Translations under genes and position numbers: made by a program | The notes under the pieces: model-generated | Told to the model about the DNA's origin: nothing | Databases searched by the model: none | What the model saw: only the letters and a program-made list of their open reading frames with translations | Shown: positions 1 through 6,164 of the stretch, piece after piece | Position numbering within the stretch: the stretch's first letter is position 1 | How the letters are laid out: each line of letters begins with the position of its first letter | From: Bacillota bacterium | GTDB taxonomy: Bacteria; Bacillota; Clostridia; Christensenellales; Aristaeellaceae | Reading direction: 5' to 3' | DNA length: 33,372 nt | Assembly (NCBI GenBank): GCA_023416585.1 | Contig: JAEZHM010000024.1 | Span: 1 to 33,372 of the forward strand

Positions 1-896
1 ACATTTCTCCCGTCGGCAAGCAATTGACCGTGCAGGAACAGTCCAAAGCCCGTTACGCTCTCGGTCAGCTGATCGACCGTCAAGTCCTGGTTGAGTTCAT
101 CACCCAGGGTGGGCAAATCCCCGCTACCGGCTTCTATCCCAAAACGCTTGGCGATGGCTTGAATGCCGACGTCCGCAGCGCGGAAGGCTATGGCACCTGG
201 TATGCCGGCACCCATACCCCCTCTGCTGAGAATGCAAACTATACCGAAGATCAGGTTGCTGCCTGCAAGTCTCTGATGGAACTGGGATATGCCTATACCG
301 GTACCATCGAGGGCGGCGACATCAAGTTCACCGACATGCCCGCCATCGATTTCGCCTTCAACAATGCCGGTGCCAACGCCCTGATCATCCAGTATGTGCA
401 GGAAGTTTGGAACACCTTCGGTCTGACGGCTACCATCAACACCGAAGCTTGGTCCACCTTGCAGTTGAAGCTCAAGGCTGGCGACGCGGAAGCTGCCCGT
501 ATGGGCTGGATCGCAGACTTCAATGACTGCGTCAATTTCCTGGAGATTTTCCTGAGCAATTCCGGAAATAACTATCCCCGTCTTGGCCGCAGCATCGGTG
601 ATTACACCCGTGCCACCGAAGTGACCAAGGATGCCGGTGTGGGCACCTACTGGGGACCGAATGGTGACCAGAAATGGGTCGATGCGTATGACGCGCTTGT
701 CACAGAAATTAAGGCGACAGCCGATCCCGCTGCCCGTTCTGCTCTATGCGCCAAAGCAGAAGAAGTTCTGATGTCTACCGGCGCCGTCGCTCCCATGTAC
801 TTCTACACCAATCCCTACATGCTCAAGCCCAGCGTGAAGAATGTCATGATTCTGCCCACCGGCGACGTGATATTTAACTACGCTACAGTCGAATAA
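1..896 (+). CDS. Oligopeptide-type ABC transporter substrate-binding protein, 3' part (5' end outside window)
   Basis: The reading frame is open from base 3 to the stop at 894-896 and has no start in the window, so about 297 C-terminal residues of a longer protein are present. The sequence resembles the C-terminal half of SBP_bac_5 (OppA/DppA) proteins: a lobe-closing region with RYALGQLID, then GWIADFNDCVNFLEIF, where these proteins usually have a W-x-A-D-(Y/F)-x-D-(P/x)-x-x-F-L motif, and a late helix followed by APMYFY. Such proteins capture peptides, or sometimes oligosaccharides, outside the membrane for an ABC importer. No permease genes follow; a terminator does. It is therefore the last gene of its operon or a separate binding protein. 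Codons favour C at the third position, as expected for a highly expressed binding protein. The substrate cannot be read from this part. Confidence 0.85.
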   Translation, partial: ISPVGKQLTVQEQSKARYALGQLIDRQVLVEFITQGGQIPATGFYPKTLGDGLNADVRSAEGYGTWYAGTHTPSAENANYTEDQVAACKSLMELGYAYTGTIEGGDIKFTDMPAIDFAFNNAGANALIIQYVQEVWNTFGLTATINTEAWSTLQLKLKAGDAEAARMGWIADFNDCVNFLEIFLSNSGNNYPRLGRSIGDYTRATEVTKDAGVGTYWGPNGDQKWVDAYDALVTEIKATADPAARSALCAKAEEVLMSTGAVAPMYFYTNPYMLKPSVKNVMILPTGDVIFNYATVE

Positions 897-924
897 CAGG
901 TAAATTTCAGACTGCTTAAGAAAA

Positions 925-954
925 AAAGGCCTGCCGCGAAAGCGACAGGCCTTT
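925..954 (+). terminator. Intrinsic terminator after the binding-protein gene
   Basis: Arms AAAGGCCTG (925-933) and CAGGCCTTT (946-954) pair perfectly. An inner CGC/GCG stem closes a GAAA tetraloop, and the 3' arm runs into four T. It lies 28 bases after the stop codon. Confidence 0.9.
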
Positions 955-962
955 TCGCATGT

Positions 963-991
963 TTGCATTTTTCCCCTGATTCGTATATCAT
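963..991 (+). promoter_or_regulatory. Sigma-A-like promoter for the nucleotidyltransferase-galE pair
   Basis: TTGCAT (963-968) and TATCAT (986-991) are separated by 17 bases. The pair sits just after the preceding terminator and about 70 bases before the start codon at 1064. The match is good but not perfect. Confidence 0.55.
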
Positions 992-1063
992 GTTTCGGAG
1001 GACTATTCCCTTTAAACGGCGAATGAATAAGATTGCACAGCTTCTATACAAGGAGGTACAGCG

Positions 1064-1960
1064 ATGCGCGCGACGCTCATGGTGATGGCGGCCGGGCTTG
1101 GTGCACGCTATGGCGGCAATAAGCAGATAGACAGAATGGGCCCCAACGGGGAAATACTAATGGAATACTCCATTTACGATGCGCTGGAGGCAGGCTTTAA
1201 CAAAATAGTTTTTGTGATTAAAAAAGATATGGCCGGTACCTTTCGTGAAATGGTAGGAGATCGCCTGGCAGCAAAAGTGGAGGTATGCTATGCCTTTCAG
1301 GAGTATGATTCCCTCCCCGGGGGCTTTGAGCCGCCGCATGACCGTACCAAGCCTTATGGCACTGTACATGCCGTGCTATGCGCCAGGGATGTCATCCATG
1401 AGCCCTTTGCCGTAATAAACGCCGATGACTATTATGGGAAGGGGGCGTTTGCAGCTATGCAAAGCTCCCTATGCTGTATACCCGCAAAAAATCATGCTTC
1501 CATGATAGGATACAGGCTTCGGAACACCGTATCGGAAAACGGATATGTAACACGGGGTGTATGTGAAGTTGATTCTCTTGGCAAGCTGGTTGGCGTCACG
1601 GAAACTTACAAGATTGCGCTTATTAAAGACGGGACCATCTGCGATACGGAAAATGATGCACCCCTTGATCCTATGAGCCTTGTATCCATGAATTTCTGGG
1701 GCTTTACGCCCTGGATATTCGAGGTTGGGGAAACCTGTTTGGATGCATTCTTGAAGAAGCTTAAGCCGGACGAGATGAAAAAGGAATATCCCCTGCCCGT
1801 GATGGTAGACAGCTTGATGCGTTCGAACCTTTTGCAGGTGGAGGTATTATCCACCGAAGCCAACTGGTTTGGCGTCACGTATCAGGAAGATAAAGACTTT
1901 GTAGCCGGCGCTTTGCGTGATCTTCATAAAACGGGGGCTTATCCGGAAAAGCTTTTTTAA
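1064..1960 (+). CDS. Sugar-phosphate nucleotidyltransferase (NTP_transferase family)
   Basis: This 298-residue protein starts at an ATG preceded by AAGGAGGT. The N-terminal MAAGLGARYGG (residues 8-18) followed by NKQ is the nucleotide-binding loop of NTP transferases. VINADDYYG (about residues 118-126) supplies the metal-binding aspartates. These enzymes join a sugar-1-phosphate to an NTP to give an NDP-sugar and pyrophosphate in the cytoplasm. It lies 18 bases upstream of galE, and the two probably share a transcript, so a UDP-glucose or UDP-galactose pyrophosphorylase role is a reasonable inference. It is not a close match to GalU or GlmU as I know them (the G-S/A-R-Y-G-G-x-K-Q form differs), and the actual sugar and nucleotide are unknown. 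Confidence 0.8.
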   Translation: MRATLMVMAAGLGARYGGNKQIDRMGPNGEILMEYSIYDALEAGFNKIVFVIKKDMAGTFREMVGDRLAAKVEVCYAFQEYDSLPGGFEPPHDRTKPYGTVHAVLCARDVIHEPFAVINADDYYGKGAFAAMQSSLCCIPAKNHASMIGYRLRNTVSENGYVTRGVCEVDSLGKLVGVTETYKIALIKDGTICDTENDAPLDPMSLVSMNFWGFTPWIFEVGETCLDAFLKKLKPDEMKKEYPLPVMVDSLMRSNLLQVEVLSTEANWFGVTYQEDKDFVAGALRDLHKTGAYPEKLF

Positions 1961-1978
1961 GAAGGGGAGGACTGAACA

Positions 1979-2992
1979 ATGGAATTCTTATTGACTGGCG
2001 GGGCGGGATATATTGCTACTCACACGATTGTGGAACTAACAAAAGCGGGCCACGACGTGGTTGTGGTTGATAATTATATAAATAGCCAGACTGAAGCGCT
2101 CCGGCGCGTGGAACAGATTATCGGCAAAAAGATTACCGCCTATCAGCAGGATGTGTGCGACAAGGAAAAATTGAGGGATGTCTTTAAACGGCATGAACTG
2201 AATGGCGTGATCCATTTTGCAGGTCTGAAGGCCGTAGGCGAATCGGTTGCCATTCCTCTTAGCTATTATCGCAACAATATAGATTCCACCCTGACCCTAT
2301 GTGAAACCATGCAGGAGTTCGGCGTAAACAAGCTGGTTTTCAGTTCTTCTGCCACGGTATATGGAATCCCGGACAAGATGCCACTGGTGGAGGATATGCC
2401 AACCGCCGCTACAAGCCCATATGGCTGGACCAAATTCATGATTGAGCAGATATTAAGGGATGTGGCATATGCCAATAAGGATTGGTCTGTTGTGCTTTTG
2501 CGGTACTTCAATCCCGTTGGCGCCCATGAGAGCGGTCTTATTGGGGAGGATCCCAGCGGCATTCCCAACAACCTGATGCCTGTCATCACCCAGGTGGCAT
2601 GCGGCAAGCTGCCCATGCTTCAGGTGTATGGCACTGATTATCCCACAAGGGATGGTACGACCATACGGGATTATATCCATGTGATGGACTTGGCCCGTGG
2701 CCACGTAAGGGCCATAGAGTATGCCCAGCGCCATACCGGTGCGGAAGCCATTAACCTGGGTACGGGCAACGGATACAGCATACTGGAAATCCTTCGCGCT
2801 TTCCAGGAAGTGAATGGAGTTCAGGTACCGCATCAAATGGCTGGGCGCAGGCCGGGGGACGTGCCGGAGTGTTATGCAGATCCCGGTAAAGCACGTGCAC
2901 TGCTTAACTGGAAGGCAGAAAAGACGCTGGAGGATATGTGCCGCGACGCGTGGCGTTGGCAGAAGAATAATCCAAAAGGCTATGCGGTTTAA
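1979..2992 (+). CDS. galE: UDP-glucose 4-epimerase
   Basis: This 337-residue protein has the usual GalE length. It interconverts UDP-glucose and UDP-galactose with bound NAD and is an extended short-chain dehydrogenase. Visible motifs are the N-terminal Rossmann loop TGGAGYIATHT (residues 6-16), DVVVVDNY, SSSATVYG containing the catalytic Ser, and YGWTK (YxxxK), plus RYFNPVGAH and DGTTIRDYIHVMDLA, all typical of GalE. The third glycine of the GxxGxxG loop is Ala13 here, where GalE proteins normally have Gly. The start ATG follows AGGGGAGG. It is co-oriented with the nucleotidyltransferase 18 bases upstream and ends just before a strong terminator. No galK or galT is nearby. Confidence 0.95.
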   Translation: MEFLLTGGAGYIATHTIVELTKAGHDVVVVDNYINSQTEALRRVEQIIGKKITAYQQDVCDKEKLRDVFKRHELNGVIHFAGLKAVGESVAIPLSYYRNNIDSTLTLCETMQEFGVNKLVFSSSATVYGIPDKMPLVEDMPTAATSPYGWTKFMIEQILRDVAYANKDWSVVLLRYFNPVGAHESGLIGEDPSGIPNNLMPVITQVACGKLPMLQVYGTDYPTRDGTTIRDYIHVMDLARGHVRAIEYAQRHTGAEAINLGTGNGYSILEILRAFQEVNGVQVPHQMAGRRPGDVPECYADPGKARALLNWKAEKTLEDMCRDAWRWQKNNPKGYAV

Positions 2993-3008
2993 GATAAAAA
3001 CGGAACGT

Positions 3009-3048
3009 AAAAAATCAGGGCTGCCAAGTATGGCAACCCTGATTTTTT
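3009..3048. terminator. Bidirectional terminator between galE and the collagen-like gene
   Basis: Arms AAAAAATCAGGG and CCCTGATTTTTT pair perfectly. After one C/A mismatch, inner arms TGCCA/TGGCA close an AGTA loop. There are A and T tracts on both sides, and the convergent genes end at 2992 and 3059, so the hairpin can serve both strands. Confidence 0.92.
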
Positions 3049-3058
3049 GTTCTTATGA

Positions 3059-4822
3059 TTACAGGATGGCTACACCTGCGCTGACAAAGCCGGTTATTGT
3101 GGTTGCTACGTCAATGCCCGCAGTTACATCCGCGGCGAATACCATAAGCAGTCGTGTTCTGGCGGCAACAGGGATATTCAGCCCCGTGGTGAGACCGTTG
3201 GAGATGGAGCCGATGCCCACAATGCCGGTCAGAGTGGGAGAAAGGGTGACGATGGCACCAGGGATGGGGAAGAATACATTGTCCGGTGCGCTAGAGGCAT
3301 ACAATTGAGCTGTCAGCGTGACGGTCGTGCCGACCAGGGAAAGTGCCACAGTGGTGCTAAAATAGGCGGACAGGGAGTTAATAGTTCCGTCTCTGGGCAT
3401 GGAGAAAGCCATATTGGAAATCGTCGTTGTATTAATGGTACCGCCAATAAGGCTGACACCCGTTACGGAACTGCCAAAACCAAGCAGGGTAGTTGTGCCG
3501 ATCAATTCACCGATAACGGTGGTCATTACAGCCGGGGTGCCGGAAGCGAAGGGGATAATAGCGCCATCACCTGTTGCGCCGGCAGGGCCTGTTGCACCGG
3601 TTGTACCTGTGGCACCTGTGGCGCCTGTGGCTCCTGTCGGTCCAGCGGGACCAGTGGCGCCCGTAGCGCCCGTAGCGCCCGTAGCGCCGGTAGCACCGAA
3701 GGCGCCGGTAGCACCTGTGGCTCCTGTCGGTCCGGCAGGGCCTGTGGCACCCGTAGCACCTGTTGCGCCCGTTGCACCGAAAGCGCCTGTGGCACCTGTA
3801 GGTCCTACAGGGCCGGCAGGGCCTGTGGCGCCCGTGGCGCCGGTAGCGCCGGTAGCACCGAAGGCACCGGTTGCACCCGTTATTCCGGCAGGGCCTGTGG
3901 CACCCGTGGCACCGGTTGCGCCTACAGCGCCGGCGGCACCTGTAGCACCTGTGGCACCTGTAGCACCAGTGGCACCTGTAGCGCCTGTGGGTCCGGTGAG
4001 GCCGGTAGCGCCTGTAGCGCCCCTGGCACCGGTCGCGCCAACAGCACCAGCTAAGCCTGTGGCACCTGTGGGTCCAGTGGGACCGGTAGCGCCCGTGGCA
4101 CCGGCAAGTCCGGTAGCGCCTGTGGCGCCGGTTGCACCGGTTGCTCCGGTAAGCCCTGTGGGCCCTGTAGCTCCGGCAGATCCGGTAGGCCCGGTGGCAC
4201 CAGCAGGTCCGGTAGGTCCGATAGATCCAGTTCCACCCGTAGGTCCAACAGGACCTGTACCGCCGGTAGGTCCGGTAGGTCCGGTCGGTCCATTAGCTCC
4301 AGTAGGTCCGGTGGGTCCGGTTGCACCCGTAGGTCCAATGGAGCCTGTGGGACCTGCGGGACCGATAGGCCCGGTAGGTCCAGTGCCACCGGTGGGTCCA
4401 GTTGGTCCGGTTCCGCCCGTGGCGCCGGTTGGTCCTATGGAACCTGTGGCACCTGTAGGCCCCGTAGCTCCTGTGGCTCCTGTGGCTCCTGTGGCTCCAG
4501 TGGCTCCTGTTGGGCAGACGCACCCCGGAGGGCAATGGGGGGGCGGGCAAGGAGTAGGCGGACAAGGAGTCGGAGGGCAAGGGGGCGGGGGAGGCGGCGG
4601 GAAGGGAGGACAGGGGGGAGGAGTCGGTGGACAAGGGGGAGGAGGAGGCGGGGGAGGCGGGAATGGGGGATAAGAGGACTCGGGTAATATGCTATCATAA
4701 CCGGGATCATACGTCTGATGAGTAGACTCATAAGGCGAAGGAACGGCTTTTCCTCTGCCTGAGCCATATTGCGGACCTCTCATCTGCTGATATCCCCGCT
4801 GATCATAATATCCATTTGCCAA
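3059..4822 (-). CDS. BclB-type collagen-like exosporium glycoprotein
   Basis: I place the start at TTG 4822, because AAAGGTGAT lies at ideal spacing before it; the frame stays open 15 codons further upstream, to 4867, without a comparable site. The 587-residue protein has four parts. Residues 1-51 are Tyr/Gln/Gly-rich. Residues 52-104 are polyproline with eight Cys. Residues 106-418 hold about 104 Gly-X-Y triplets, mostly GAT and GPT. Residues 419-587 form a hydrophobic globular domain with IIPFASG, GFGSS, GVSLIGG, FSMPRDGTI and AYFSTT, which I recognise as the BclB C-terminal (exosporium) domain. Such proteins form hair-like filaments on spores. The Thr-rich triplets are likely O-glycosylated, and a glycosyltransferase lies divergently upstream. 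There is no signal peptide, which fits assembly from the mother cell. Confidence 0.9.
   Translation of the reverse strand: MANGYYDQRGYQQMRGPQYGSGRGKAVPSPYESTHQTYDPGYDSILPESSYPPFPPPPPPPPPCPPTPPPCPPFPPPPPPPCPPTPCPPTPCPPPHCPPGCVCPTGATGATGATGATGATGPTGATGSIGPTGATGGTGPTGPTGGTGPTGPIGPAGPTGSIGPTGATGPTGPTGANGPTGPTGPTGGTGPVGPTGGTGSIGPTGPAGATGPTGSAGATGPTGLTGATGATGATGATGLAGATGATGPTGPTGATGLAGAVGATGARGATGATGLTGPTGATGATGATGATGATGAAGAVGATGATGATGPAGITGATGAFGATGATGATGATGPAGPVGPTGATGAFGATGATGATGATGPAGPTGATGATGAFGATGATGATGATGATGPAGPTGATGATGATGTTGATGPAGATGDGAIIPFASGTPAVMTTVIGELIGTTTLLGFGSSVTGVSLIGGTINTTTISNMAFSMPRDGTINSLSAYFSTTVALSLVGTTVTLTAQLYASSAPDNVFFPIPGAIVTLSPTLTGIVGIGSISNGLTTGLNIPVAARTRLLMVFAADVTAGIDVATTITGFVSAGVAIL
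3569..4507 (-). repeat. Collagen-type Gly-X-Y coding repeat tract
   Basis: About 104 nine-base units encode Gly-X-Thr/Pro triplets. The 3' half of the tract (lower coordinates) contains larger near-identical modules that begin with GPAGPTGATG, include GAFGATG and recur at least three times. Such tracts can gain or lose units by slippage. Long open frames in other phases of this tract are artefacts of the nine-base periodicity. Confidence 0.95.
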
Positions 4823-4865
4823 GTAGATCACCTTTCTTATCAACAGGCTACGGAGTTGGGGCAGC

Positions 4866-4892
4866 ACGCTTGCCCATCATCTCCATACAATA
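4866..4892 (+). promoter_or_regulatory. Sigma-K/sigma-E-like promoter for the glycosyltransferase
   Basis: AC (4866-4867), a 16-base spacer and CATACAATA (4884-4892) match the sigma-K pattern. CATACAAT is an exact sigma-E -10. The -10 overlaps that of the minus-strand promoter inside the inverted repeat CCATA-CAA-TATGG (4883-4895). Transcription would begin near 4899, about 50 bases before the ATG. Confidence 0.55.
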
Positions 4893-4917
4893 TGGTATGA
4901 GAAGCGCCGGAATCGGT
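4891..4917 (-). promoter_or_regulatory. Sigma-K/sigma-E-like promoter for the collagen-like gene
   Basis: On the minus strand, AC (plus-strand GT at 4916-4917), a 16-base spacer and CATACCATA (4891-4899) match the sigma-K pattern AC-N16/17-CATAnnnTA. They are also close to the sigma-E -10 CATACAnT. It lies about 70 bases before the TTG start and fits a mother-cell-expressed spore surface gene. The call rests on motif matching only. Confidence 0.6.
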
Positions 4918-4949
4918 GCGCTTCCAACATGCCGGAGGTGGCTTATCTG

Positions 4950-6041
4950 ATGGAACTGAGCTTATGCATGATCGTTAAAAACGAGGAAGCAGTGATTGAG
5001 CGCTGTCTAAAGTGCGTCAAGGATGTTGTGGATGAAATTGTGATTGTAGATACAGGTTCTACAGACAGCACACGTAAGATCGCACTTTCCCATACTGCTA
5101 TGGTGTTTGATTTCCCTTGGGTGGATGATTTTTCCAAGGCCAGGAATTTTGCTTTTTCCAAGGCTACAAAGGAGTACATCATATGGCTGGATGCTGACGA
5201 TGTCATCACGCCCGATTCTGTGCTGCAGCTGAAATCGTTGAAAGAAAACCTTGATTCTGCTGTTGACATGGTTCTGATGCCATATCATGTCGCCTTTGAC
5301 GCGCTGGGTAAACCGAGCCTTACCTATGAACGGGAACGTATCATTCGCCGGGACAAAGGTTTCCAATGGGTGGGTGCAATCCATGAAGTGATACCGCCGG
5401 ATGGGCAGGTATTGCATGCGAATATACCTGTACTTCATCAAAAAATCGGACCCGGCGATCCTGACAGGAATTTGCGAATCTTTAATAAAATGAAAGCCGA
5501 CGGCCAAACGCTTTCTCCCAGGGAGGAATACTATTACGCCAGAGAACTGATGTTCCACCAGCGCTGGGAAGAAGCTATACATGCCATGGAGGAATATTTG
5601 AATGCAGGTCTTGGCTGGCAGGAGAATATGATATCCGCTTGCCTGGATCTTTCGGATTGCTATGCTGCTATGGGGAAAAAGCAGGAATCACTTGCTGCGC
5701 TATTTCGTTCTTTCCGGTATGATAAACCGCGAGCGGAAGTCTGCTGTCAAATTGGCAGGTACTTTTATGAAGAAGGGAATTTCTATATATCATCATTCTG
5801 GTACGAGCTGGCCGCTTTTGGCAACCTGCCGCGTCCGGAGGGTGGGTTTATCCAGCCGGATTGCTACAACTATATTCCATATATGCAGCTATGCGTGTGC
5901 TATCACCGGTTGGGGGATGTGAATAGGGCCATAGAACTTAACACCATGGCGGGGATCATAAAGCCAGACGATGCAAGTTATCTTTACAACAAGGCATTTT
6001 TTGAAACGCTTTCCGGTGGTGAGGATACGAAGAAGAATTAG
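4950..6041 (+). CDS. Family 2 glycosyltransferase with C-terminal TPR-like region
   Basis: The start is ATG 4950, 12 bases after a GGAGGT at 4932-4937. An in-frame ATG at 4929 has no ribosome binding site and is rejected. The 363-residue cytoplasmic protein opens with LSLCMIVKNEE and has VDTGSTDST and WLDADD, which supplies the D-x-D motif; all are hallmarks of GT2 (GT-A fold) enzymes that transfer a sugar from an NDP-sugar. The second half is helical and resembles tetratricopeptide repeats (EEYYYARELMFHQRWEEA, CYAAMGKKQESLAAL, CYHRLGDVNRAIEL). The divergent neighbour is a Thr-rich collagen-like spore protein, and in Clostridioides difficile a glycosyltransferase (SgtA) is paired with BclA3. 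A role in glycosylating the collagen-like protein is therefore inferred. No clear terminator follows. Confidence 0.85.
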   Translation: MELSLCMIVKNEEAVIERCLKCVKDVVDEIVIVDTGSTDSTRKIALSHTAMVFDFPWVDDFSKARNFAFSKATKEYIIWLDADDVITPDSVLQLKSLKENLDSAVDMVLMPYHVAFDALGKPSLTYERERIIRRDKGFQWVGAIHEVIPPDGQVLHANIPVLHQKIGPGDPDRNLRIFNKMKADGQTLSPREEYYYARELMFHQRWEEAIHAMEEYLNAGLGWQENMISACLDLSDCYAAMGKKQESLAALFRSFRYDKPRAEVCCQIGRYFYEEGNFYISSFWYELAAFGNLPRPEGGFIQPDCYNYIPYMQLCVCYHRLGDVNRAIELNTMAGIIKPDDASYLYNKAFFETLSGGEDTKKN

Positions 6042-6117
6042 CCAAGCAGAGTATTGCAAAACTGCAACAATCGCCTATTTTTCGCTATTCCCTTTACAGA
6101 AAAGGTATGGAGGCGTA

Positions 6118-6126
6118 TGCTATAAT
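6118..6126 (+). promoter_or_regulatory. Extended -10 promoter for the ABC exporter operon
   Basis: TGC-TATAAT (6118-6126) is an extended -10 element with a perfect core, 38 bases before the exporter start codon. No convincing -35 is seen at 16-18 bases upstream. Confidence 0.5.
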
Positions 6127-6164
6127 ACATGTGTTAATAACCTCATTGCCCGCAGGGAGGATTT

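Noticed and set aside
3569..4507. Repeat tract as a CRISPR array
   Set aside because: The units are nine bases, contiguous and in frame, with no unique spacers and no cas genes.
3305..4673. Long plus-strand open frames opposite the collagen-like gene (Ala-Pro-Val and Cys-Gly-Thr repeats)
   Set aside because: They are produced by the nine-base collagen periodicity read in other frames. They have no ribosome sites or promoters, and the minus-strand protein has clear N- and C-terminal domains.
4929..4949. Upstream ATG of the glycosyltransferase at 4929
   Set aside because: No ribosome site precedes it, while GGAGGT at 4932-4937 is correctly placed for ATG 4950.
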